NCBI GenBank assembly: GCA_934148875.1 | Contig: CAKPDJ010000001.1 | Location: 1 to 64,000 of the forward strand | Source of the DNA: an uncultured Bacilli bacterium | GTDB taxonomy: Bacteria; Bacillota_I; Bacilli_A; RF39; UBA660 | Direction of reading: 5' to 3' | Length of the DNA stretch: 64,000 bases | Part shown: positions 18,909 to 26,973 of the stretch, piece by piece | Numbering within the stretch: the stretch's first letter is position 1 | How the letters are laid out: the number at the start of each line of letters is the position of its first letter | Notes under the pieces: model-generated | The model's database searches: none | The model's input: only the letters and a program-made list of their open reading frames with translations | What the model was told of the DNA's origin: nothing | Program-made: the position numbers and the translations under genes

Positions 18909-19865
18909 CTAATTCAATAATGTTATCAAATATTCTTCTACTTCTTTCAATGTTTTATCTTTAATCTGGGCAGCTGCATCATAGTTGTCTCCTCCACCAC
19001 CTAGTTTTTCAGCTAGTGAACCAACATTATATGTTCCATCACTTCTAGCACTTAGTCCTACACCACCATCAATACGATTACCTATAACAAATGATGCTTC
19101 TATTTTATTGAATTGTAGTAATGTGTCTGCTATTTTAGCCAATTCTTCACGTTTATATTTTAGCTGTTCTGGTGCAACTGATAGTGCATATTTATTGTTT
19201 ATTACTTTGACTTCAGTAATAACTTTTTGTCTTATTATATAATCTTTAATGTCTTGTTTCAAGAAATATTGAACTTTTTTAGGATTTGCACCTTGACTAG
19301 CTAAATAATAGGCTGCTTTATATGTTTTACTACTTGTTTTAACTACAAAATTATTTGTATCTAGAACAATACCTGCTAATATAAAAGTAGATAATTGCGG
19401 ATTTATTTTTACATTGAATTTATCTATTAAGTTTGCAACTATTTCACAGGCACTAGAAGCATTTTCATTAATAACACGAATACTTTCTTTAATAGTTTGG
19501 CTGGTTTCTTGGTGATGGTCTAGTATTATAACCTTATTAAAGTTTTCTAGAATCTTACTATTTTGAAGTAACTCTTGCTTATTAGTGTCTACTATAACTA
19601 AAATACTTTTATTATAAAGATATTTTGATATTTCAGTACTTGGAATAATATTAATAGTTTTAATTATTTCTTTTAATACTTTACCAACTGCTGGTTCATG
19701 TTTTTTATCATCTATAATTATATAACTTGATTTTTTAAAATTACTAGCTATGGCTGTTACACCAATACAAGCACCTAGAGCATCTAAATCAAGATTTTTA
19801 TGAGCTACAATAAAAATATTTTTACTTTTTTTTAATTCTCTTTTTATTTTGCTTTCTATTCTCAT
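18909..19865 (-). CDS. gdpP: c-di-AMP phosphodiesterase, GdpP catalytic half only (DHH-DHHA1)
   Basis: Hydrolyses c-di-AMP, by family. The 318-aa protein aligns with the C-terminal half of B. subtilis GdpP: AHKNLDLDALG (H22, D26, D28), IVDTNK, the ILDHHQ motif, GIVLDTNNF, and the DHHA1 segment with IDGGVGLSARSDG and LGGGGDNYDAA. The GGGG loop reads GGGGD rather than GGGH. The two membrane helices, PAS-like and degenerate GGDEF domains of full-length GdpP (about 650 aa) are missing, and no in-frame coding remnant is seen upstream. ATG 19865 has GGAG at 6-9 bases. It could instead be a soluble DhhP/NrnA-type enzyme, but the gene position next to rplI-dnaB favours GdpP descent. Confidence 0.85.
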   Translation of the reverse strand: MRIESKIKRELKKSKNIFIVAHKNLDLDALGACIGVTAIASNFKKSSYIIIDDKKHEPAVGKVLKEIIKTINIIPSTEISKYLYNKSILVIVDTNKQELLQNSKILENFNKVIILDHHQETSQTIKESIRVINENASSACEIVANLIDKFNVKINPQLSTFILAGIVLDTNNFVVKTSSKTYKAAYYLASQGANPKKVQYFLKQDIKDYIIRQKVITEVKVINNKYALSVAPEQLKYKREELAKIADTLLQFNKIEASFVIGNRIDGGVGLSARSDGTYNVGSLAEKLGGGGDNYDAAAQIKDKTLKEVEEYLITLLN

Positions 19866-19943
19866 AACTATCTCCAATCCATAAGGTAATTATACTACAA
19901 AATAGAGTATCTGTCATTTTTTAATGTATAATTAGAAAAGAAA

Positions 19944-19964
19944 AAGATGACTATTAGCCATCTT
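19944..19964 (-). terminator. terminator of the rpsF-ssb-rpsR operon
   Basis: AAGATG/CATCTT hairpin followed on the minus strand by TTTTTC, overlapping the end of rpsR. Confidence 0.7.
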
Positions 19965-20178
19965 ATTTAGTATAAGGTAATAAAGCAATTGCACGAGCAC
20001 GTTTAATTTGTTCTGCTATATGTCTTTGGTGTTTAGCACAAGCTCCTGTAATTCTTCTAGGTAAGATTTTACCTTTATCATTTATATATTTCTTTAAAGT
20101 ATCTACATCTTTATAGTTAATATCTTTTCCAGTACACATGTAACATACTTTTTTCTTTTTTCTATAAAATTCTGCCAT
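19963..20178 (-). CDS. rpsR: 30S ribosomal protein S18
   Basis: A 71-aa S18 with the signature region [20 protein letters not shown] followed by [21 protein letters not shown] and ending LLPYTK. Two cysteines near the N-terminus (CYMC) suit the zinc-site form. It is the last gene of rpsF-ssb-rpsR, the conserved order, with GGAGG before the start. Confidence 0.98.
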   Translation of the reverse strand: MAEFYRKKKKVCYMCTGKDINYKDVDTLKKYINDKGKILPRRITGACAKHQRHIAEQIKRARAIALLPYTK

Positions 20179-20195
20179 TTACTTTTCCTCCTTCT

Positions 20196-20672
20196 TTAGA
20201 ATGGTAATTCATCATCACTAATCTCAATAGAAGATCCAAAGTCTGCAAATGGATCATTTGATACATCTGTAGTTGCTGGTTCAGCTGAAGATGCAAAATC
20301 ATATGGTGTTGCGTTATCATTAAATGCTGGTTGAGCATTTGAACTAGCTCCATTAGATCTTGAACCTAAAAATTGAACATTATCGGCAACAACTTCTGTT
20401 ACATATCTCTTTTGTCCATCTTGGCCATCATAACTTCTTGTTTGAATACGACCTTCGATTGCTACTTGACTACCTTTAGTTAAATAGTTTTTACAATTCT
20501 CAGCTTGTTTTCTCCAAACAACGATATTGATGAAATCTGCTTCTCTTTCTCCACTTTGATTAGTAAATGTTCTATCAACAGCAATACTAAATGATGCTGT
20601 TGGGATATTACTACTAGTATATCTTAGTTCTGGGTCTCTTGTTAATCTTCCGATTAAAATAACTTTATTCAT
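20196..20672 (-). CDS. ssb: single-stranded DNA-binding protein
   Basis: A 158-aa SSB with an N-terminal OB fold (MNKVILIGRLTRDPELRYT, SFSIAVDRTF, ADFINIVVWRKQAENCKNYL, KGSQVAIEGRIQTRSYDG) to about residue 107. A flexible acidic tail ends in SDDELPF, a match to the conserved DDDIPF-type tip that recruits repair and replication proteins. It is located between rpsF and rpsR as in most Bacilli. Confidence 0.98.
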   Translation of the reverse strand: MNKVILIGRLTRDPELRYTSSNIPTASFSIAVDRTFTNQSGEREADFINIVVWRKQAENCKNYLTKGSQVAIEGRIQTRSYDGQDGQKRYVTEVVADNVQFLGSRSNGASSNAQPAFNDNATPYDFASSAEPATTDVSNDPFADFGSSIEISDDELPF

Positions 20673-20685
20673 ATTATTACCTCTC

Positions 20686-20976
20686 TTAGTCTTCTACTCT
20701 TACTATTAAGTGACGAAGAATATTTTCATTGATTAATGATAAACGATCAAATTCTTTAGTTGCTGTTAAATCTTCAGTCTCAATAGTAAATAAGAAATAA
20801 TAACCAGTCTTATACTTATTAATTTCATAAGCTAAGTCACGTTGTCCCATCTCTTTTAGTTCTAATACTTTAGCGTTATTAGATTCTAATACTGATTTCA
20901 TATCATTAGCTACTTGTTTAATAGCAGTTTCTTCTAAATCAGGTTTTACGATGAACATAATTTCATACTTTCTCAT
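20686..20976 (-). CDS. rpsF: 30S ribosomal protein S6
   Basis: A 96-aa S6 (MRKYEIMFIVKPDLEE, DLAYEINKYKTGYYFLF, ENILRHLIVRVE). First gene of the operon, with a GGAGG site. The leader carries a bulged hairpin that may bind the S6:S18 dimer for autoregulation. Confidence 0.97.
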   Translation of the reverse strand: MRKYEIMFIVKPDLEETAIKQVANDMKSVLESNNAKVLELKEMGQRDLAYEINKYKTGYYFLFTIETEDLTATKEFDRLSLINENILRHLIVRVED

Positions 20977-21009
20977 TTTCTACACCTCCTCTTGGTCATT
21001 TGGCTATTT

Positions 21010-21038
21010 CTAGCAAGGAGTATTAAAATACTCGCTAG
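21010..21038 (-). promoter_or_regulatory. rpsF leader hairpin, candidate S6:S18 autoregulatory site
   Basis: The transcribed strand folds as CTAGC-GAGTATT / AATACTC-CTT-GCTAG, a 12-bp stem with a 3-base bulge on the 3' side, 34 bases before the rpsF start. S6:S18 complexes are known to bind bulged leader stems in several phyla. I see the stem and bulge directly; its identity as that motif is inferred. Confidence 0.5.
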
Positions 21039-21050
21039 TAATATATCAAA

Positions 21051-21076
21051 AAAAAGCATTATTGTAAATGCTTTTT
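21051..21076. terminator. terminator after the 198-aa gene
   Basis: AAAAAGCATT / AATGCTTTTT, perfect 10-bp stem with a 6-base loop. It ends the minus-strand gene at 21086 and stands just upstream of the rpsF promoter region. Confidence 0.75.
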
Positions 21077-21085
21077 GTGTTTTTT

Positions 21086-21682
21086 TTATGATTTTAGACG
21101 ATTTAAACTCATTTCTAAATTTAACTGTTCTAAAGTTCTAGTTGTGGTTGGATTAGCATAGCATAATTCCTCTAATTGTTTCTTTTGTTCTGATGTTTTA
21201 CCATAACTTCCTTGAACATATATATCGATAAAAGTAGAAATATTGTCGCTTATCCATTGTTTATATGAATCTGTTTTACCAGAATACACCATGTCACTAA
21301 CAAATTTTGAATACTCTTCAGATGTATCAGTTGGAATTAATTTTCTTAATATAGTTTCACTATAATTCCATTTTTCTATTAATGTTTTTAAAAACAGAAA
21401 AACTAATTTATCTCGCCCTATTCTTACGATTTGGTTTCTTATTTCAAATTTGCTGGTAAAAGCATTATTATTACCACTCATGTAACCATTTAATACTTCT
21501 TTTGCTAATTCCTTTTCTTGATACTCGTTAATATTAGGAAGTTGTTTTCTAATTGTGGTAGAGATAGAAAAATCTAAGTATTTTGAAATGTCTATAAGCC
21601 CTGTTACACCATTAAAATCAGGAATATTAGTAATATCAAAATTAGGACTTGTATAATCAAACGTTTGTGTATCATTGTACAT
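21086..21682 (-). CDS. hypothetical protein
   Basis: A 198-aa soluble protein with no family I can name and no signal or membrane segment. The first ~45 residues are rich in D, N, T and F (MYNDTQTFDYTSPNF), after which it is mostly helical. Distinct segments include the FLFLKTLIEKWNYSETILRK helix and a C-terminal EQLNLEMSLNRLKS. The ATG at 21682 has AGGTG at 6 bases and is preferred to one three codons upstream. It stands alone between the rpsF operon and helD. Confidence 0.7.
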   Translation of the reverse strand: MYNDTQTFDYTSPNFDITNIPDFNGVTGLIDISKYLDFSISTTIRKQLPNINEYQEKELAKEVLNGYMSGNNNAFTSKFEIRNQIVRIGRDKLVFLFLKTLIEKWNYSETILRKLIPTDTSEEYSKFVSDMVYSGKTDSYKQWISDNISTFIDIYVQGSYGKTSEQKKQLEELCYANPTTTRTLEQLNLEMSLNRLKS

Positions 21683-21730
21683 ATTTATCACCTATGATAA
21701 TTATAACATACTTTTTATTTATACTTATTA

Positions 21731-23770
21731 TTAATTTTGATTATAAATTATTAATTGATGTTGACATCTAGTGCAGGCTACATAGTATAAGTATTTTTCT
21801 TCTTTAGTATATTTATTATTTTTATCTGTATAAATAATAACTGAATCAAATTCTAATCCTTTGGCTGTATAGGCTGGAACTACTATTAGATTTCTGTTAA
21901 ATTTCTCAGTATTTGTTTCTAATAAACTTAATTCAGAATTAGTATCTTTTAATAAATTATATATTTTACTTGCTTCTTCATCTGTTTTAGTAATAATAGC
22001 GATTGATTTATAATTTTCCTTTAACTTGGCAATGTCATTGTTTAAGTCTTCTTTTAAGTTTAATTCTTCTTTAATTAATACTGGTAAGTGATTTTCTTTA
22101 CGAATTGCGGTAACATAATTAAGACCTAATATTTTGTTTGTATATTCTATTATTTCTTTACTAGAACGATAGGTTTTAGTTAACTCTAAAAATTTAGTAT
22201 CTTCATCAAATATTTCTTCTAATTCCTTAAGACTTTCATATTTATAATATGGATTTATAGTTTGATTAACATCGCCTAGAATGGTAAATCCAGCTGTTGG
22301 GAAAATACTTTTAATTACTTGATACTGTAGTTTATTATAATCTTGAGCCTCATCTATTACGATCTGTTTTATTTTTCCATAATAATTAAAGCCTTGTAAT
22401 AAACCTTTAATGTATATAAATAAACAAGCATCTTCATAAGAAATATCTTTATTATTTGTAAACTCTTTTATTTCACTATCAGATAAATATTTGGTATAGC
22501 TATTGGTAAAATACTCACTGTAATAAAAATTTTTGTATATTTCTTTAATGTTTATTTTTTTGTTTAACCTTTTATATAATTCTGATACTAACTTTTTGTG
22601 ATTTGTTTTCTTACCATTATAATGAGTATCACATATTTTGGTAGCTATTACAGGAATAATATCGTAAAATTTTAGATGATTATAACGCTCGCGTAAAAAA
22701 TAATTTAATTCATCTTTTGTATAGGTAAAATCTCTAGTATCTAAATCATCAATAAAACATATTTCATTTCTAAGATTATCAATATAATTCTTTATATCTA
22801 TAGCTGCTTGGTTGCTTTGTTTATATTTTATTAATTCCTTATTTATCGTTTTATCTTTATAAAATCTTTCAATAAACTTGGTAAATTCTTCAACATGATG
22901 ATATTCATTTATATTTGATTCCATAAATTTATTAAATGTCGTTTGGAGAGTATTATCTTCTCCTAATTCCGGAAGAACATTTGAAATATATTCTGAGAAA
23001 ACTTGGTTTGGAGAAAAGATTAAAACATTTTGTGAAGATAAATTTTTAATTTTATATAGAAGGAATGCTATTCTATGTAGTGCTACACTTGTCTTACCAC
23101 TTCCGGCAATACCTTGAACAATAAGCGTTTTATCCTCAGTATTTCTAATTACTTTGTTTTGTTCTTGTTGGATTGTATTAACAATGTTTTTCATTTTATC
23201 ATTTGAATCTTCTGCTAGAACCTGCTGTAATACATCATCTTCAATATTGATACTAGTATCAAATATTCCTTTTAGTTTTCCATCTTCTATTTTGTATTGT
23301 CTTTTAACTTTTAAATCGCCACTTACTAATCCATCTGGAGATAAATAACTAGCTTTACCAACTTCATGATCATAAAATAAGCTACATATAGGACTTCGCC
23401 AATCGTGAATATAATATTCTAAATCATCCTCAACATGAGTAATACCAATATATATTTCTTCCTCATTTATGTTATCTCTAAAAATTATCTTACCAAAATA
23501 CGGATTACCTTGAATTCTAAATAATGTCTGAAAATATTTACTTTTTCTTTCCATTTTTAATACTTCAGCATCTGATTCAGCCATCATAAAGCGCATTTCG
23601 GCTGGATCCATATCATGTTTTGAGTCCCATATTAATTCTTTGAATTCTTGAATTTTATCTTCTTTATCATAAAATTCTTGTCCTAATTCTGAAATCTTAT
23701 TACGAACAATTTTTAGTGTTCTATCTAGGTGGTTTTCTTCATACATTTTTTCTTTTTGACTTAACTCCAT
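21731..23770 (-). CDS. helD: HelD-type RNA polymerase-recycling helicase (UvrD/Rep superfamily)
   Basis: HelD proteins pull stalled RNA polymerase off DNA and RNA. The 679-aa protein has the HelD N-terminal coiled-coil arm (about 1-70), the conserved FGKIIFRD and YYIHDWRSPICSLFYD (N-terminal) regions, and Walker A GIAGSGKTSVALHR with K226. Further helicase motifs are FSPNQVFSEYIS, IVIDEAQDYNKLQYQVI (Walker B), LGDVNQTI, LTKTYRSSKEI and the C-terminal YTAKGLEFDSVI with YVACTRC. It is monocistronic, with a terminator-like hairpin in its leader. HelD can also give rifamycin tolerance in some bacteria. Confidence 0.93.
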   Translation of the reverse strand: MELSQKEKMYEENHLDRTLKIVRNKISELGQEFYDKEDKIQEFKELIWDSKHDMDPAEMRFMMAESDAEVLKMERKSKYFQTLFRIQGNPYFGKIIFRDNINEEEIYIGITHVEDDLEYYIHDWRSPICSLFYDHEVGKASYLSPDGLVSGDLKVKRQYKIEDGKLKGIFDTSINIEDDVLQQVLAEDSNDKMKNIVNTIQQEQNKVIRNTEDKTLIVQGIAGSGKTSVALHRIAFLLYKIKNLSSQNVLIFSPNQVFSEYISNVLPELGEDNTLQTTFNKFMESNINEYHHVEEFTKFIERFYKDKTINKELIKYKQSNQAAIDIKNYIDNLRNEICFIDDLDTRDFTYTKDELNYFLRERYNHLKFYDIIPVIATKICDTHYNGKKTNHKKLVSELYKRLNKKINIKEIYKNFYYSEYFTNSYTKYLSDSEIKEFTNNKDISYEDACLFIYIKGLLQGFNYYGKIKQIVIDEAQDYNKLQYQVIKSIFPTAGFTILGDVNQTINPYYKYESLKELEEIFDEDTKFLELTKTYRSSKEIIEYTNKILGLNYVTAIRKENHLPVLIKEELNLKEDLNNDIAKLKENYKSIAIITKTDEEASKIYNLLKDTNSELSLLETNTEKFNRNLIVVPAYTAKGLEFDSVIIYTDKNNKYTKEEKYLYYVACTRCQHQLIIYNQN

Positions 23771-23790
23771 TTTTACCTCCTTTAAACGCC

Positions 23791-23814
23791 AAAAAAACGA
23801 TATTTTTCAATCGT
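23791..23814 (-). terminator. terminator-like hairpin in the helD leader
   Basis: On the minus strand ACGAT / ATCGT (5-bp stem, 8-base loop) is followed by seven T, and the helD ribosome binding site begins about 12 bases later. It lies inside the probable 5' leader, not at the end of another gene, so it may be an attenuator. The stem is short, so folding is uncertain. Confidence 0.45.
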
Positions 23815-23885
23815 CTATATTTATCCGTAAATACTGGGTGCAAATTGATAATATCATTTTATCGTTTATTTGTCTAGAATAAAAG

Positions 23886-23907
23886 AAAAAAACTGATTAA
23901 TCATCAG
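23886..23907 (-). terminator. terminator of the ychF operon
   Basis: CTGAT/ATCAG stem with a 5-base loop and a minus-strand run of seven T, overlapping the end of the Bax-inhibitor-like gene. Confidence 0.7.
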
Positions 23908-24538
23908 CTTTTCCAAATAATCTTAATAAATCGATAAATATATTAATAAAGTCTAAGTATAGTTCAAAGGCTCCTATTACAGCAAGATTATCTTCAGCAA
24001 GGAAACCATTTAATCTTTTAATTTTTTGTACATCATAGGCAATATAACCTAAGAAAATAATGATGCTTATACATGAAATCACTAAATCAAATGTAGAATT
24101 TCCTAAGAAAATATTTATAATACTACAAATAATTATACCTAATAACATCATTAATAGGTAAGTTCCTAATTTACTTAAATCTATTTTAGTGGTTTTACCT
24201 ATTAGGGCAAACACTAAAAATAATAATGATGTAATACCAAAAACTAATAATATTGATTCTAGTTTATAAACTATAAATACTGATGAAAATGTTAAACCTG
24301 TTAAGAATGTATATAATAAATAACATATTCTAGCTGTTGTTGGACTCATTTTGTGGATTCTTGCTGATAAAAATATTGCTAGTAATAATTCTACTACCAC
24401 TAATATCCAGTAGAAACCTCCGCTAAATATTACTGATAATGCTGATTCATTTGTGGTTGTATAAATGCCTGTTAAAAATGTCATTAGCATACCTATAAAT
24501 AACCATAGGAATACTTTTGAATATATTTTATTTTCCAT
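23897..24538 (-). CDS. Bax inhibitor-1/YccA-family membrane protein
   Basis: A 213-aa protein with seven hydrophobic segments. The C-terminal region, IAYDVQKIKRLNG, then DNLAVIGAFELYLDFINIFI and LLRLFG, is the BI-1 signature (YDxxxI, ALxLYLDFINLFxxLLRLxG). The family includes pH-dependent calcium-leak channels (B. subtilis YetJ). It is the last gene of an operon with ychF and a small unknown gene, gap 14 bases. Confidence 0.93.
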   Translation of the reverse strand: MENKIYSKVFLWLFIGMLMTFLTGIYTTTNESALSVIFSGGFYWILVVVELLLAIFLSARIHKMSPTTARICYLLYTFLTGLTFSSVFIVYKLESILLVFGITSLLFLVFALIGKTTKIDLSKLGTYLLMMLLGIIICSIINIFLGNSTFDLVISCISIIIFLGYIAYDVQKIKRLNGFLAEDNLAVIGAFELYLDFINIFIDLLRLFGKADD

Positions 24539-24552
24539 TATTTTTCCTCCAT

Positions 24553-24990
24553 TTACATTCTATGTCTATGTTCTTCAACTTTTGATTGTTCTTCAATAGT
24601 AATATTATTAGCTGCTAGTACCTCTTTTATTTTAGAAACGATATTATAATCTACAATCGCATTAGCAACATATCTATTTTCATTGTCATCAGAAACTTTA
24701 GTATATGCTGGTATTATTCCAATAAGTGGATATAACATTTTTGATATATCACTGACTGTCATTCCATCACTATGTTTTTCTATTATAATAGAATGAATAT
24801 ATGGATAAGTAGTCATTCTGGTAAGACTACCAAGTCCATCTGGAGTTAGATAATTTGTTTGATTGTTATTTGAAAATAAATCTTCCATTGTTACTTCTAC
24901 ATTGGCAATAATTTGTTTATTCTCTTTCACGTTCATTGATATTGTTTCTGCATTTTCTAGTTGGCTATGTTTGATATTTAATAGTTCCAT
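24553..24990 (-). CDS. hypothetical protein
   Basis: A 145-aa soluble protein, not recognised. It is mostly polar with predicted beta strands in the middle (YPYIHSIIIEKHSDGMTVSD) and ends in a His/Arg-rich tail (EEHRHRM). It has a GGAG ribosome binding site and sits 11 bases after ychF and 14 before the BI-1 gene, so it is surely co-transcribed. Confidence 0.75.
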   Translation of the reverse strand: MELLNIKHSQLENAETISMNVKENKQIIANVEVTMEDLFSNNNQTNYLTPDGLGSLTRMTTYPYIHSIIIEKHSDGMTVSDISKMLYPLIGIIPAYTKVSDDNENRYVANAIVDYNIVSKIKEVLAANNITIEEQSKVEEHRHRM

Positions 24991-25001
24991 TTTGTTCTCC
25001 T

Positions 25002-26102
25002 TTATACATTAAATCTAAAATAGCATATATCGCCATCTTGCATTATGTAATCCTTTCCTTCTAGTCTAGCACGTCCTGCCTCTTTTACTTTTAACTCACT
25101 TCCGCAAGATATTAAATCATCATATGACATAACTTCGGCTCTAATAAAGCCTTTTTCAAAATCAGTATGGATAATACCAGCACATTCTTTAGCATTCATT
25201 CCTTTTTTGAAAGTCCATGCTCTTACTTCATCTTTTCCTACAGTAAAATAGGTTGCTAGTCCTAATAAATCATAGGTTGCTTTAATAAGTTTATCCAAAC
25301 CACTCATTTCTATTCCTAATGCAGCTAGCATTTCTTGGTGATCATCATCTTCTAGTTGACTTAGTTCTTCTTCGATTTTTGCACAAACTTTTATTACTTT
25401 GGCATTTTCTTTACTAGCATATTCTTTTACCCTTTGAACATAATCATTATCTTTGGTAGCAACTTCGTCTTCATTTATATTAGCCATATAAATAATTGGT
25501 TTTAGGGTAAGAAAATTATATGATTTTATAGCATGTAATTCTCCTTTAGTAAAATCTACAGTTCTTAATGCCTCATTTTTTTCAAGAGCTAGTTTAGCTT
25601 TTGTAAGGGCTTCTAATTCTTGGATATCATCCTTATCTTTTCCAGCCTTTACTTTTTTTTCTATTTTTTCAATTCTATTACCAATACTTTCTAAATCTGC
25701 TAATACTAATTCTAGATTAATAATTTCAATGTCCCTAATTGGGTCAACTTCACCTTCTACATGAATAATATCTTTATTATCAAAACATCTTACTACTTCC
25801 ACAATAGCATCAGTTTCTCTAATATGAGATAGAAATTTATTTCCTAAACCTTCACCTTGGCTAGCACCTTTTACTAATCCCGCAATATCAGTAAATTCAA
25901 AAGCTGTTGGTATTAATCTAGTTGGGTTGTATAAATCATTAAGAATTTCTAATCTTTCATCTGGTACTGTTACTACACCAACATTAGGTTCAATTGTAGC
26001 AAAAGGATAATTTGCTGCTAGAATACTTTTCTTGGTAATTGCATTAAATAAAGTTGATTTTCCGACGTTTGGAAGTCCTACTATTCCTGCTGTTAATCCC
26101 AT
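25002..26102 (-). CDS. ychF: redox-regulated ATPase YchF (Obg-like)
   Basis: A 366-aa P-loop protein of the Obg/YchF group with G1 [14 protein letters not shown], switch [17 protein letters not shown] and a non-canonical NMNE-type motif (YMANINED), which gives ATP rather than GTP preference. A coiled-coil A domain (about 130-200) and a C-terminal TGS domain ([25 protein letters not shown]) follow. It binds ribosomes and responds to oxidative stress in known bacteria. Located at its conserved position between the ssb operon and the par genes. Confidence 0.98.
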   Translation of the reverse strand: MGLTAGIVGLPNVGKSTLFNAITKKSILAANYPFATIEPNVGVVTVPDERLEILNDLYNPTRLIPTAFEFTDIAGLVKGASQGEGLGNKFLSHIRETDAIVEVVRCFDNKDIIHVEGEVDPIRDIEIINLELVLADLESIGNRIEKIEKKVKAGKDKDDIQELEALTKAKLALEKNEALRTVDFTKGELHAIKSYNFLTLKPIIYMANINEDEVATKDNDYVQRVKEYASKENAKVIKVCAKIEEELSQLEDDDHQEMLAALGIEMSGLDKLIKATYDLLGLATYFTVGKDEVRAWTFKKGMNAKECAGIIHTDFEKGFIRAEVMSYDDLISCGSELKVKEAGRARLEGKDYIMQDGDICYFRFNV

Positions 26103-26274
26103 ACTTATACCTCTTTTCTTAGTACATTATATCATTTATTTGATAAAAATCATATATTTTTAACGTTTTCACATAATATAACATATTAATTTAGCGGATA
26201 AAAGAGTAAAATTTAAAAATTTTATTTACCTTGATCATTACCTTTTTCAAAAAATATATTTTCTTATATTAAAA

Positions 26275-26314
26275 AACAAAGAATAGTAATATTTATTTCT
26301 TACTATTCCTTGTT
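26275..26314 (-). terminator. terminator of the three-gene ABC operon
   Basis: 15-bp arms AACAAaGAATAGTAA / TTACTATTCcTTGTT with one mismatch, a 10-base loop and flanking A/T tracts. Positioned 8 bases after the ATPase stop. The other ~170 bases up to ychF show no gene or clear motif. Confidence 0.85.
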
Positions 26315-26321
26315 TACTTTT

Positions 26322-26972
26322 TTACTTATTTTTATTTTTAGTTTCTATTTTTATTTTACCACCATCAAATTTATATATTACATCTGCTAGATTTTCAATA
26401 TCTTCTTTTATATGACTGGCTAAAATTATTATTTTACCTTTCTTTCGTTCTTCTTTTAAGATACCACGTAATTTTACTGCTGTTTCTTCCTCTATTCCAT
26501 TGAATGGTTCATCTAATATCATAACTTCAGGGTCTTCCATTAATACTTGAGCAATTCCTAATTTTTGTTTCATTCCTAATGAATATTTACTATATTTTTT
26601 ATCTTTTTCTTCATATAAATTTACTTTTCGTAATGCTTCTTCTATTTCGTGCCTACCTATTTTATTTTGAATATTTGCTAACATTTCTAGATTTTCGTAA
26701 CCTGTTAATTCTTCTATAAAATTTGGTGATTCTATCAGTGCTCTGGTGTTACTAGGAATCTTTTCTTCTTTAAATATATTAGTTTCATCATATAGAACTT
26801 CACCATTAGTTGGTTCATAAAGTGCACATAATATTTTTAAAAAAACACTTTTTCCACTACCATTTCTTCCAATTAAACCATATATTTTTCCTTTTTCAAA
26901 AGTAACTGATATATTATCTAAAATTAGTATTTTTTTGAATTCTTTTGATAAATTTTTAACCTCTATTTTCAT
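26322..26972 (-). CDS. ABC transporter ATP-binding protein
   Basis: About 216 aa: Walker A GRNGSGKSVFLK, Q-loop IESPNF, signature YSLGMKQKLG, Walker B VMILDEPFNGI and the H-loop SHIKED. The ALIESPNFIEELTGYENL segment is typical of ABC-2/lantibiotic-immunity type ATPases (CcmA/BcrA group). ATG 26972 has GGAGG 5 bases upstream and is two bases inside the permease stop region, giving tight coupling with the two membrane proteins that precede it. Cargo unknown. Confidence 0.93.
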   Translation of the reverse strand: MKIEVKNLSKEFKKILILDNISVTFEKGKIYGLIGRNGSGKSVFLKILCALYEPTNGEVLYDETNIFKEEKIPSNTRALIESPNFIEELTGYENLEMLANIQNKIGRHEIEEALRKVNLYEEKDKKYSKYSLGMKQKLGIAQVLMEDPEVMILDEPFNGIEEETAVKLRGILKEERKKGKIIILASHIKEDIENLADVIYKFDGGKIKIETKNKNK

Positions 26973-26973
26973 A

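Noticed and set aside
20162..20353. A 63-codon minus-strand frame across ssb
   Set aside because: Out of frame within the certain ssb tail; repetitive Q/L/M composition is a shift of the SSB linker.
26103..26274. Small RNA or riboswitch in the ychF-ABC gap
   Set aside because: Apart from the terminator nothing conserved or structured is visible in this AT-rich stretch.
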